Shown one piece after another: positions 19,730 to 30,659 of a DNA stretch of 33,047 bases. Origin of the DNA: Asterionellopsis glacialis (Eukaryota > Bacillariophyta > Plagiogrammaphyceae > Rhaphoneidales > Asterionellopsidaceae); contig WKLE02000966.1 of assembly GCA_014885115.2 (NCBI GenBank), positions 1 to 33,047 of the forward strand. Direction: 5' to 3'. The notes beneath the pieces were generated by a model. The model made no database searches, was not told the origin of the DNA, and saw only the letters and a list, made by a program, of their open reading frames with translations. Both the position numbers and the translations under genes were made by a program. The first letter of the stretch is position 1. Each line of letters opens with the position of its first letter.

Positions 19730-19799
19730 CTTTGCTTAATTGGATTAAAAAATTTTATGTCACAGCCCAGTACTGGACTGGTCCACCTAATCCTGGAAC
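19719..19799 (+). repeat. Dispersed repeat, copy A
   Basis: Runs from aaaattactagctttg to ccacctaatcctggaac. About three quarters of its bases match copy B at 21167-21241 in the same orientation, and it is inverted relative to copy C at 20905. Its left edge cuts the end of the gag frame. Confidence 0.6.
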
Positions 19800-19852
19800 A
19801 ACTCACCAAAGTTGTTATCCTTAAACAGATAGTATCACTTAACCATGATGTA

Positions 19853-19940
19853 CCAAAGATCACAACACATTGTTATTTTTGGTAGTCAGTTTTTTGAGTA
19901 TCCCATTTTACCAAAGATCACAACATGTTGTTATCTTTGG
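19853..19940. repeat. Two near-palindromic hairpin units
   Basis: Two copies, at 19853-19882 and 19911-19940, of a 30-base near-perfect palindrome whose left half is CCAAAGATCACAACA. The second copy has one mismatch in the stem. A looser related pair, with period 59, is at 21391-21480. Confidence 0.6.
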
Positions 19941-20026
19941 GACTTCTGACTGGTATCTCTTACTTCTTTTTGATTTTTTTAGCCAGTTTCCACTACACTT
20001 GTGATCTTGGCAGAATAGCATTAGTT

Positions 20027-20800
20027 CTATTTCATCTGTTTCCTTTTGGTCAAGTGTAAGATCACCAAAGTAATTCTTGCAGCAATTGTTTGTTGGTGCA
20101 ATTCTTTTGGCATATGTTGGATATTAGTTGGGTCCAAATTTGCTGTGAGATCAACCTTTTCTTTTGTCCATTTATGCAGATATTTAGTTTGCTCTTTGCA
20201 ATTGCCATGTGACTTATGTAATTCTCTGTAAATGGATTTATCTGTTACAATTGCTAAAATGTGATCTTGAATTTGTGCTGTAGATGGTGTGAATTCATGT
20301 TCAACATCAAATATCTTTTTCCCTGTGGTTTCCAAAAAACATTCTACTCGTAGTTGAGAGTATTATTTTACAACAAAGGAGTATTCATCCAGAAGTTTTG
20401 GCTGTAGTTTGCCTCCTTGTAGAACATCTTCATGGTCAAGATCCATATAATGAATTCTTTTACTATTTATCTATCTAATAATATCAGGCCAGTGTCATTC
20501 AGCATTAGACAATAAAGTAACATAGAAAATTGGATGCCCATGTTTTTTTTCAATGTGGTGGTTTATCCATGAATATAACTCAGCTCTATTGGAATGCCAG
20601 TACCCACCTGAACCTCTCACATTCTGACTGTAATAGGCGATTTAATTAATGAGAGATGTGTCTCCAGTTTATCTTTAACTATTCTAATGTTTTTGGTGGA
20701 TTCTTGTAAAAATTCATTATGAACCACCCTCCTTGTTCTTGATGATGATGCCTGGTGGTGGCATAAGTCAGTGCATAGAAAGGCAAAATTCTGAATTTTA
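20027..20800 (-). pseudogene. Decayed Helitron-like N-terminal domain fragment
   Basis: Read on the minus strand, pieces of one protein survive across frames and stops: HNEFLQESTKNIRIVKDKLE (about 20710), GSGGYWHSNRAELYSWINHH (about 20610-20555), HPIFYVTLLSNAE, then a TGA, HWPDII, then a TAG. After this come HYMDLDHEDVLQGGKLQPKL and a 100-residue open piece (20335-20027) with KKIFDVEHEFTPSTAQIQDH. The order W-H/R-x-E-L-x-x-WINHH followed by a FxxTLSxAExxWPD-type motif resembles the helitron-like N domain found beside eukaryotic PIF1-like helicases. At least three stops and one frameshift are present, and no helicase part is visible. The family call is tentative. Confidence 0.35.
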
Positions 20801-20904
20801 TGAACCTGCCATCTTCACAGCACAAAAGTCGCTTAGCCTAATCTTTCACCTGTCACCTGTACTTCCTCTTGCTGTTCACCATTGGCATCTACTATGCCCC
20901 ACAA

Positions 20905-21241
20905 GTTCCAGAAGTAGGTGGGCCACCTTGCGACATTTAGCCCATCAAAGCCCTATAGCAAGGGTTTAAAAAAATAACATACAACAATCATCATATACTT
21001 ATAAATTTATATACAGGGTATGTACAAGAAATTTTTATACAGAATTCAATAATGTGTCAGGCAAGCTCCAAAATTGGTCTAGCTGGCTTGCAAGGTAGGA
21101 CAAAAGGGCAAGCTTACTTTGACACAAGTCAGTAGCTTGTGCTGGAATTTTTCACAAAAAGCTTGTAAAATTACTAGCTTTGATTCACTTGACTCAAAAT
21201 GTCACACCCCTGTACTGGGGTGGCCCACCTAATTCTGGAAC
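20905..21241. mobile_element. Possible small inverted-repeat element (copies C and B)
   Basis: The left end GTTCCAGAAGTAGGTGGGCC (20905 on) and the right end GGCCCACCTAATTCTGGAAC (ending 21241) are inverted copies over 23 bases with one mismatch. Weaker homology continues inward (gacattt, atcaaagc). This gives a 337-base unit. No convincing target duplication was seen. Copy A together with C could equally be read as inverted repeats bracketing 19800-20904. Confidence 0.4.
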
Positions 21242-21698
21242 TCCTTGCCCCCTGGAAATAACATTTATATTGTTATAATAAAATATGATAATACAAAGCA
21301 AAAAGATTCAAATGTATGTTAGAAACACAGCATTATTCTAATGTTGTGAATTTTTTTTTAATGCATAAACAGAGCTTGAATATGTATTGCACCAAATTTC
21401 ACAATACTAAGTGATTTTTGGCACTACCTTAACTCAGATATGCATCATGCCAAATATCATAATACTATGTGATCTTTGGTACTACTTTAACTCAAATCTG
21501 TCCATGTTGTATTTTCTTTCTATTTTCACAATACTGATGTTTTCAGGTGATCTTGATAATATGGCACAATGAACTACACTCCCTGTAGGACACTCTATAA
21601 GATGGTTGTTGCGTGGACAGATGGACTCCAACTGACAATTTACATATTTCAGGAAACTTTACCTTTTACTAAATCACAGGATATTCTTTGGATAAAAC
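21242..21698. other. Non-coding repeat-derived stretch
   Basis: No gene. It holds two tandem copies, with period about 59, of a unit beginning ccaaattTcacaatacta (21391 and 21449). The unit contains a weak palindrome related to the hairpins at 19853-19940. The rest is AT-rich and unassigned. Confidence 0.4.
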
Positions 21699-21701
21699 TA
21701 A

Positions 21702-22387
21702 GGCTGCCTGCAGACATAGTCAATATTTCTTGTTGACACAAAACATAACCTATTACGGTCAAAAACCCGACGTGCAGATCAGTCATTTCAAATCAACAAG
21801 AAGTCAATTCAAAGTGACTACAGGGCAATCTTGTTGCTTTGAGCCTCAAAGCAACAAGAAGTCAATTCAAAGTGACTACCGGGCCATCTTGTTGATTTGG
21901 CCAAACACACGATATGCTTACAATTGTAAGCAAATTGTCTATTTTGTACATCCACCTGCACTTTCCCTCCGAGATGCTCCAAACACACAGACAACAACAC
22001 GACAACAACAAGTACATTTGAGAACAAGAAAGACAACAAATAGGACAACCAGAAGCACACTGGTGTTATATTGTAAAATTATTACTAATTAAGCTCATCT
22101 TGTTGCTTCAAAAATTGACAATAATCCTTGACAATGGTGTTCTTGACGATTGTTGCTCATTGTGTTGTCATGACCGACCGAAATTCAAAAATTTGCATGG
22201 TGCGCGCCAGCCAGTTTTGAACCATCTCTATTCAAACTATTTTAAAAATAGCTTGTAGATATGGTAGTTGATTAATGACTACGTCTGTGGATGAAAAAAA
22301 AATATTGTTGATATTTTTTTGGAATAGGTTATGTTTAGTATCAACAAGATTTTGGTAGTCAATAATCAACAACGTCTGCAGGTAGCC
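21702..22387. mobile_element. MITE-like element 1, TAA target duplication
   Basis: 686 bases with terminal inverted repeats of about 55-65 bases. The left end is GGCTGCCTGCAGAC (21702 on) and the right end, read inward on the minus strand, is GGCTACCTGCAGAC. Both continue to TCTTGTTGA and then AACATAACCTATT, with a 12-base length difference. TAA flanks both sides (21699-21701, 22388-22390). A 3-base TAA/TTA duplication is typical of the PIF/Harbinger superfamily. No transposase is encoded; the open frames inside are low-complexity, so it would be non-autonomous. Confidence 0.7.
21793..21902. repeat. Two-copy tandem repeat inside MITE 1
   Basis: Two tandem copies of a unit of about 57 bases containing caacaagaagtcaattcaaa, then gtgactac, ggg and atcttgttg. 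They differ by a few substitutions. Each unit begins and ends with caacaag/cttgttg, so it can also fold back on itself. Confidence 0.7.
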
Positions 22388-22390
22388 TAA

Positions 22391-23373
22391 GACCCATTCT
22401 TATCATTGTTTTTTTATTGTTTTTTTACTGTTTTTTTGGGTGCATATGCGTGGAAAAACACGGCCAGAGTTGTTGATGATAAGAATGAAGTGTTTTCTTC
22501 AATGTTTTTTTTGGGGTCTCTTATAGAGTTAGGGTTAGGTAAAAAAACAAAAATTGCATTTGCTCCTGATTTTTACTTTGACTTTTTGGTGTGCCCAAAA
22601 ACATTTCTTCAGCATTTGGAAGGAGGTCTGTCTTGTGCCCTCCACATGTCATTTCTTGTCATTGTTTACTGACAAACGACAAATACCGACCAAGGACAAA
22701 TTACATCAAATAACATCCTACTCCTCTCTATCCAACATCACCAATTCTTCCTGTCTTCTTCATTTGTTTGATTGTTGTGTATTTTTTTAATATCATAGTT
22801 GATTGTTGATTGCCATTCAAAATTTCTGTCTAAACAATGCACCAGTAGTAGAATGCATTACAGTTGTAAATGTTCGTCTCCTAGTAGGGGTAATAGACTG
22901 TTGTCTCATGTATGCAGTGCCGTTTGTAATGGTTCTTAGTATTTTTTGTAGGATACTGAACTGCAACTGTAATTCGGTGTCAATCATGACTAGTATAAGT
23001 GACATAAAGAGACAGTAAAAAATGTAGTCATCATCTCCACCAGTAACCTGTGGGTTGATTGGCGACATGGTGATGTTGTCTTTGTTGTTTTTAATGTTGT
23101 TTTGGGTGTTGTCCTACAGTATTGTGTGGATCCAGTCAGACCAATGCTGGAATTAGGGGTGCAAAAGAGAACAAGTGAGAACGAGCGACAGACCAAAAAA
23201 ACAATGATTTGAAAAAAAAAATGATTATGGAATTGCCAAATCCCAGTTCTATAATCATTGTTTTTTTTTAAATCATTGTTTTTTTTAAATCCGTTTTTTT
23301 TCTGTGCATAAACTCGCGCATGACAGAAAAAACATTGAAAAAAACAATAAAAAAACAACGATAAGAACGGGTC
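22391..23373. mobile_element. MITE-like element 2, abutting element 1 and sharing its TAA
   Basis: 983 bases with inverted ends of about 60 bases. The left end is GACCCATTCTTATCATTG (22391 on); the right end read on the minus strand is GACCCGTTCTTATCGTTG; both continue with T-runs and then ATTG. TAA flanks it at 22388-22390, which is also the right flank of element 1, and at 23374-23376. It has no transposase. An internal A/T-rich inverted repeat (about 23195-23289) may be a further nested palindrome. The family is probably PIF/Harbinger-like from the 3-base duplication. Confidence 0.65.
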
Positions 23374-23387
23374 TAAGATCACAGGTA

Positions 23388-23424
23388 ATTTTTCTTCTTT
23401 TTTCTTCTTTTTTCTTCTTTTTTC
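23388..23424. repeat. Short TTTTTTCTTC tandem repeat
   Basis: About three and a half copies of a 10-base pyrimidine unit directly to the right of MITE-like element 2. Confidence 0.8.
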
Positions 23425-23516
23425 TGTTTTCTTGCCATTTACTGAAAGATACTAAACAAGATGATGTCAAGGGCTCCATTTCTTCCATGATAGAAATATG
23501 CATTGAGTAATATAGG

Positions 23517-23863
23517 CAATTCGTAGTAATCCTACATCACTCTTCCTAGGATTGAGTAACATAGGATTCTACGTCTCATGGTACAAAATCTGTGCTACTA
23601 GATATTGGAACCCTTTGAGTCAATTGTTCTGCAATTCGTAGTAATCCTACATCACTCTTCCTAGGATTGAGTAATATAGGATTCTACGTCTCATGGTACA
23701 AAATCTGTGCTAATAGATATTGGCACCCGCCTTTGGGTCAAGTGTTCTGCAATTCGTAGTAATCCTACATCACTCTTCCTAGGATTGAGTAAGTGGGATT
23801 CTACGTCTCATGGTACAATCTGTGCTAGTAGATATCGGCACGCTTTGGGTCAATCATTGTTCT
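23517..23863. repeat. Three-copy 115-118 bp tandem repeat
   Basis: Units start at 23517, 23632 and 23750, each with caattcgtagtaatcctaca, followed by tcactcttcctaggattgag, ctacgtctcatggtac and ctgtgct. A truncated, diverged fourth start is at 23864. Copies differ mostly by small indels. The unit contains an inverted pair (aatcct ... aggatt) around cctagg. It has no coding potential and no spacer-repeat alternation. Confidence 0.85.
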
Positions 23864-24494
23864 TCAACTCGTATTAAAATAAATAGTAAGTATTAACAAT
23901 TTGTTTATTGACCATAGAAAGATACTTATAAAGGAGATCAACGGCTTAATCTCTATAATGACATTTTCAGTAAATTTCAAATGATAGAATTCTATGTTCA
24001 AATTTGTAAAAGCGAACTTTGTCTTTAACATACATGAATCTGTGATCATTGGTAATCCATGTACAGAACTGTAGGAGTTACGGACTCGAATGTACGAATG
24101 AAACCATCACGAAAATTTCGGAACACTCCCCATAGCTGATCAAGAGAGGGACGTTTGGGCGTGCTGTGGCTTTTTGTTCGTAGTACCGCTGATGTGAAAT
24201 GTGGTGTTCTGAAAATAGGAATCTCATCCATCACAGCCACGGAGATAGTCTACTTTCGAGTGAAGCACACAGAACACTTGAAGAGGAACCGACATACAGT
24301 ATATTGACGAACTACTGTCTAAGGGCGACAGAGAGATCAGAAAAAACTTGCTGCATATTGTTGCTTGTTTCTCTTGTGTCAGCTGTGCTTGGGGGTCTTT
24401 CTCCACTATTTCATTGTACCCACGCATTGCCGTAGGACTGCTGACTGTAGAAAAGTAACACCATAGAACAGTCAGCACCAACAACCGCCATAAA
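23864..24494. other. Intergenic region upstream of the channel-like gene
   Basis: About 630 bases. A 64-residue minus-strand open frame (24240-24046) is present but has no supporting motif. The region immediately before 24495 should hold the promoter and 5' leader of the downstream gene. No core promoter element was identified. Confidence 0.4.
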
Positions 24495-27400
24495 ATGACG
24501 AAAGACAACAATAACGAAAATGATTCTTTGAGTCAAAATCCTCGTAGATCACCTACGGATGAAATTGAAACTCATCCACAGAATAATGGTGGAGACGATG
24601 TTTCTCTATTGAGTGGAGTGGCAAGCATTGGATCCACGTATCGGGAACGTGTACGATCTATTTTTCAGGATGCTTCTAGTATTTTGCGCGGTGAAATTGT
24701 GATTCCGGAAAGGGATGAAAGTAGCGAGAGTGACAGCGATAATGATGATAATGAGAGTGCAAAAAGTGGTGATAATTTACAAGGCAAAGAGGTCGAGGAA
24801 GAGGAAATGAAACCAAAAAGTCAAAACGGTACAATGATCGATCACGATAAGGAAGAAGCATCTGATGTAGAAACAGTAACTAAAATTGATTTTTGTAATG
24901 ATTCACCAAAAGATATGACATATTCTAGAAGAATTGCATTAAGTTTAATGAAAACCAAAAAGTGGTACAATCCTCAGTTAGTCGATGAGAAGGATACTAG
25001 TGAGGATGACGACGCAGAAATGGCGACAGTAGTAGAAGACCAGCAGAATGGTCCTACTGTAGATCACACCACCGCCACCAACAAAAACAAAGCTTCAGCT
25101 CTACAACAACCGAAGGAAAGTCGTACAGGTGGTGCCGTTATAAACGAAAAGCCATCCTTAGAAAAGGCATGGGGTTATTTTGAACATGTAACTCTGCCAA
25201 GATATGTTGTGCGATCCAAGCAAAATGGAACGACGGATCAGAAGAAAAATATTTTTGTCCGCATGTATCGTAAATGTTTTTGCAAGGCCAATAAAGAATT
25301 AGATCGCGCCGAACCAGGTGAAACAGGATTTCCAACATCCTTGTATTCACCTATATTTACCCCCTTGAAACAAATGGGAGATTTTGGATTAGGTGTAGGA
25401 TTATACTTTTCCACACTCCGTTCCTTGATGATCTTGGTATTTTGTGCCGGTATCATCAACATACCTAACTTTATGTACTTTGTCAGTTCCGACTATACCG
25501 AGAATGAACAAAGTAATGTCCCTACCTTGAAACGTGGATCAGCCATTTGTACAGATTCAGAATTTGTTTATTGTCCAGATTGTCAATCGGATGACTTTCC
25601 ATCAAATCGTATTGCTACTGCAATTATGGATGATATGAATGTTACCCTGGCCTTGAGGAATAATTGTGATGGTCCAACCCTACAACAAGGATTGATTAAT
25701 TATGCCTGCCTAATATTCATGATGATTGGGATCGTTTTATTGAATCGCTATCAAAAACGTATGGAAGTTGCCATGGACGAAGATGAACAAACCGCACAAG
25801 ATTATTCCATTGTCATTGAAAATCCACCACCCGATGCGGTATCACCCCAAGAATGGAAAGAGTACTTTCAATCTTCCTTTAATGCCGATGTTACCGTATG
25901 TACCGTCGCATTGGATAATGATTTATTAATTCAATCGTTGGTGGAACGTCGTACATGTCGTCGCAAGTTGGAAATGATATTAGAACCAGGAACATCGTTA
26001 GAACCATTGGACTTGGCACGTATTGCCTCCCAACAAGAACAAAAACGCACCGCTATTCAACGTTTCTTGGCCATGACTCTCTTTCCGGGAGTTCCTGAAA
26101 TTGTGGGTCGAATGACAGTCTTGACAGCCAAGGTACAAGGGTTGGCACAATTGGACTTTCCTGCATCACGTGTCTTTATCACATTTGAGAAGGAAAGGGA
26201 CCAGCGTAATGTCTTGACAAGTTTAAATTATGGGTCTCTCAAGGCAAGTAGGAATAAAACAAAAGGTATTGAACCCAAGTTTTTGTTCCGACAAGCACAT
26301 GTATTGAAAATAAGTGAACCGGATGAACCGTCCACGATACGTTGGCAAGATTTAAATGTCAAATGGATGCACCGCATGAAACAACTGACATACACCACCA
26401 TTGCAACATTTGGTAAGTAACAAATATTATATATATATATAGTATGATGTGTGATGTGCTCACTCAAATATCTCTCGGATCTCACTTACTCATCTCGTCT
26501 ATGTTTCCGCTGTATCAAACTATGATGATGATAAAGCTGCAATTTTCATATCTGCTCTTCTTGTACGATTTTGTGCCAATGCTAATCCAGCATGGGCATC
26601 GATAGCTATTTCAGTTGCCAACTCTGTCTTTCCGTTGTTTGCTAAAATGTTAACATCCTTGGAACCGCATCCATCGGAGGGTGCCAAACAAACATCCTTA
26701 TATTTGAAAATTGCGTTGTTCCGTTGGGTCAATACAGCCATTATTTTTACCATCATTACACCCTTTACCGATACCTTGGATAAGGATGACGGAATTATTC
26801 CTGGTGTGTATGCTATCTTTATAGCGGATATTGGTCTGACCAATGTGATCTTATTATTAGATCCTGTAGGACATTTACAAAAACATTTTTTGGCACCACG
26901 TGCTAAAACACAAGATGCCATGAATTTAGCCATGAAGGGAACAGAATATGAACTAGCAGAGCGATACACGGTACGTACAGAACAGGATGGTGATTCCTTG
27001 GGTTACTGAAGGATCAGCAGAACAATACCGCTGTCTTTTTGTACAAATCATTTGTCTTTCTTTTGAGATTATTGATGACAATAGTTATAACTTTTTGAGA
27101 GCTTATTCTAACTTTCTGTGTGTATCATATCTCTTTGGTTCAGAATATGACCAAACTTCTCTTTCTTTGTTTCTGGTATAGGTAAGTATATAAATGCCAA
27201 TGCCAATATGGTTATTCGGAACGAGTCGTGCCCTTTGTGTTCTTCTCACACATTTGCCACAACCACTTCATTGTTGTTTTATCATTCATGTTTGAAACCA
27301 TCACAGTGCTATCTTTCCGGTAAGAGGCAACAGTGCCATATTCCTTACATCAAGGATGTTGGTATTATATTAAGCTCTACTGACCATTTTGTTTGCTCGC

Positions 27401-28776
27401 TCTAAACACACGTCAATATATTATATACAGGCATCCTTCTTTCTATGTGCCTTTGCATTCTTCATTATATTCTTTGTGGACCGATTCGCTCTCATGGTAA
27501 GTTTTTTAAAATCGGGTTTCTCCACACATTCGAGGGAAGTGGACCATTCTAACCCCCCAACCCCCTCCTGGCTTTCTTTGTGTTTGTCCTATCATAACAG
27601 CGAATTTGGGCCAAAACACCAAAGCTTGGAACAAAGATTGCTGCATTTTCTCGAAAGTATTTTTTTTCGTTGGCCATTTGTGCAATGGCTGTAATCTCTG
27701 TAAGTAACTGCACTTTCTAATATGTGCCATGAAGATACCCCCCAATGCGTACTGTGTTCAAAAACCGTTCAGGCGAAACATATTATCCTTTTTGCACTAT
27801 CACGTTTTCTCACTTTTGGCTTTTCATTGTGACATAGTCCTATGCTTGGTCTGGCTTCCCCTACGACAATCTATGTGGTAAGTGCTGCAGACAGATGACG
27901 GGAAAGTAGGCATTGATTTCAATCTGCTATTTCTCATTTTGAAACCACCTTTAACTGTTGACCTAAATTTCATATGTGCGCATGTGTCTTTAAATATAAT
28001 GTGTATATATTTTCCTATAGAGAATGAAACCGAGACTGCAGACTTTTCTCTCGTCGGCAATATTACAACTAATTCGGGCAAATCTAGATTTGTAAATATA
28101 ACGAAAGGTGACAGTATGTACCGATATTGCCTTCAGGATCTTTACAGAACAAAAGGTAAAAGTAATTTCCCTGCTATACCAGAAAACCAACCTGATGGCG
28201 ATGAATGGATGGTAAGTTTTATGGAATCTTAAAAATGAACAGCCATTGGACGCACGATCTTGTACCTGACTGTTTTCCTTCTTTTTTGGTACGGCTGTTT
28301 CACTGTCGAATTCCTCAACATTAATCTTTGTCCGCGATAAAACCTCTTTAATCACATAGACGGATGATCAAGAGACTCTTACAAGAATATATGGTTGGAC
28401 GAGTGTTGCTGTCATAGGGTTAGTACTTTTGAAATTTGTTTTTGGATGGTATAGAAACGTTATGGCGTTGTTCCGTGGTACATACAAACCGCGTGGTGAA
28501 GACCAGGGTATCAATTTTACTCAAGTACAATCTATTGATGCCTACATACCCCAGGTATCTACAACTGTATTTTCATATCCCCTACTTCCCTGTGAAACAG
28601 AGATGTTCGGTAAAGAATTATTCGACTGGTCTGATGCTGATCGTGATCATTCATATTATGATTTACACTTGGATGCTGTAGAACTTTTGGAGGGGATTCA
28701 CGTTGAAGCTCAGAATGTCTTCAGTAAAGTAGCACATTGGCCTCCTGAAGAAGAACAACGGAAGAAGGAAGAGTAG
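24495..28776 (+). CDS. Multi-pass membrane protein of the OSCA/TMEM63/anoctamin-like superfamily, 9 exons, 1071 residues
   Basis: Exons: 24495-26412, 26537-26970, 27144-27181, 27307-27319, 27431-27496, 27601-27699, 27838-27877, 28021-28211, 28360-28776. All introns are GT-AG (104-173 bases), and the total of 3216 bases closes the frame. Residues 1-220 are acidic and disordered. A first membrane helix lies at ~305-330 (LRSLMILVFCAGIINIPNFM), followed by a Cys-rich outer loop (CTDSEFVYCPDC) and a second helix ~400-418. A cytosolic domain follows (QDYSIVIENPPPDAVS; SRVFITFEKERDQRNVL ~558-575; EPDEPSTIRWQDLNV ~608-622), in the position of the RRM-like domain of OSCA/CSC1 proteins. At least five more helices follow (exon 2 LFRWVNTAIIFTIITPF; exons 3-5 LLFLCFWY, FFLCAFAFFIIFFVDRFALM; exon 6 FSLAICAMAVIS; exon 9 VAVIGLVLLKFVFGW). 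The C-terminus is acidic (EEEQRKKEE). The family predicts ion-channel or lipid-scramblase activity, but the similarity is distant and the call is at superfamily level. Confidence 0.7.
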
Positions 28777-30590
28777 AGCAAGAATGAGCTTATAATAGGA
28801 CAAGGGAGGGGGAAGGGGTTGGAGGAGGCAAGTATGGATGAATCTATACAGTATTTATAATCTTTAGTAGTTTGTGTTTCATGAAAGACATGTAAAATCG
28901 TTCGCTCGATTAGACACACACACGAATGGATTGGACAGAGTATGTTTTAATTCCCTACTTTCCGTGCTTACTCGTGCTTAAACGTGGCCACACCCAGATA
29001 GGGCCTAGTATCGTTACGAGAATTGTTTCACGAACACGGCCGACAGGTAAGCACGAAGATTAAAGCTTTTCCAACTTTGTTAGCAAACGTAAGTCCTCAA
29101 CAAGGGTCACAGAAATCATGAAGCGCACAACGTTCCGTCCAGAGTCTTGATTAAAAATACAAGTGAGCGATTATTCTGTCCTCTACATGACATTCTATAC
29201 TAAATTTCAATATTGTTCTAACAGAACGAATTACGGTGACCAAACCAAATGAGGAGGAACCTACAAGCAAAGCAGTTGACCAAGAGATTTATTCCCAAAA
29301 ATCTACATCTTACGAAAATGTCACCGTTTCTTTAATAAAATAAAATTCAAATCTATTTACGATCTATGCTTACCATCGTATTAGGTATTGATGTGTTCGT
29401 CTCATTGAATTAGTTTGGCGTGAACTTTTTTTTTCCTGGAGGAAAAAAATACAGTTCCATTATCTTCATTGCTTCCCTTCGTGCGCGTGTAAAAGTATAA
29501 GTGTCCCTACTGTGTCTTGGTACAGTTGGTCCTGGGCGGGTGCATGGATGATATTATGAATCATTATCCATTTCTTTGCGTGGAACTTCAGAAATTTCTA
29601 CCGATATTTTTTCTCTAGTTTCTGCCGATCATTTTCTCGAGATAAATGCTCTAGTGACACTGTCTTGTATCTGTTGCTTCAACAATCCACTTTAGCCACT
29701 AGATGATCCAACAAGTGAAAATTGATTACAATTTGCTCGCAGCTTAGGATTAGTCACTAATAAATTGGTCGCAATTGATTGAGATTGATTGTGGCTGCTT
29801 CGATGGGTGAATTCACAAGTTTTTTTCAGGCATATTAATCATTTTCAATTTTTTGCGCGGTCTGCTGTATCCTACACAGTAAGTCGCTTCCGAACAGCAG
29901 TTCAAATGACATGATAGATGGGACCTGATTCAAACTGTTCATTAGCCGTTGTAGGAGTTCCAAACTAAAGTGGAAACCCCAACTAGGAATTCTAATGTAG
30001 CATGTTCGTCACTCGTGGCGCTTCCCGTTTTCATGATTTCGGCCATTTAGGAAACTATCTCAGGCCCGTTCCCAAGCTCCCAATTCGGCGTATAAAATCA
30101 GCGTCAAAATGTCTGTCCATCTTCCGGTTTTGATTTTTGACGTCGATTGAAAAAAAAACACGCTGAATAACCTCAAGCGTTTTGGCTTGAGGATAATCAG
30201 TGTATTTTTGGCGTATTTTTTTTGGCCACGTAGACTCTAGTTGAAATAAGTACTCTACGTAGACTACGTATAATTTCACAACCATGGAAAACAAAAGCAC
30301 CCCCAGCAACAGACCAATGTGATAAAAGACACAGAGAGACTCAAAGACAATATCTCTGTTGCCTAAAAGAAGTCATTCTATGCAGCCAAAATGAAAGATT
30401 CAATGTTGACCATGCCACCTGCATGCATCAATAAAGATCCATCAAAATGTTAGAAATAAATAAGTAAATCAACACCAAAACTGACACTGACACTAGCACC
30501 AACATCCAACCAACTGTTCATTTTTTGTAGTTCACCCTAGGAACATTTTTTAACCTTTCAGAATGTCAAAGTTGTTGCTCTAACTTCTCT
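28777..30590. other. Long intergenic region without a recognised gene
   Basis: About 1.8 kb. The first part holds the 3' untranslated region of the channel-like gene. A stem-loop with an 8-bp core (CCTCAAGC ... GCTTGAGG, about 30172-30193) extends outward with mismatches. A minus-strand open frame at 30055-30309 overlaps it and is not credible. No tRNA, rRNA or known small RNA was recognised. Scattered actgacactgacact and ccaacatccaacc words near 30480-30510 foreshadow the minisatellite downstream. Confidence 0.4.
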
Positions 30591-30659
30591 TTGGCCTGCT
30601 TCCCCCCCAGTAATCCAAGAGACCAATGCAATGTTTTTTGGTACTTGTCCCTGTCCCTC

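Noticed and set aside
23517..23863. Tandem units considered as a CRISPR array
   Set aside because: Whole 115-118 bp units repeat without unique spacers, there are no cas genes, and the context is eukaryotic.
24046..24240. 64-residue minus-strand open frame divergent from the channel-like gene
   Set aside because: Short, no recognisable motif, and no flanking evidence; not called as a gene.
28777..30590. Search for tRNA, 5S or other RNA genes in the long gap
   Set aside because: No T-loop, anticodon-arm or other conserved RNA signature was found by eye.
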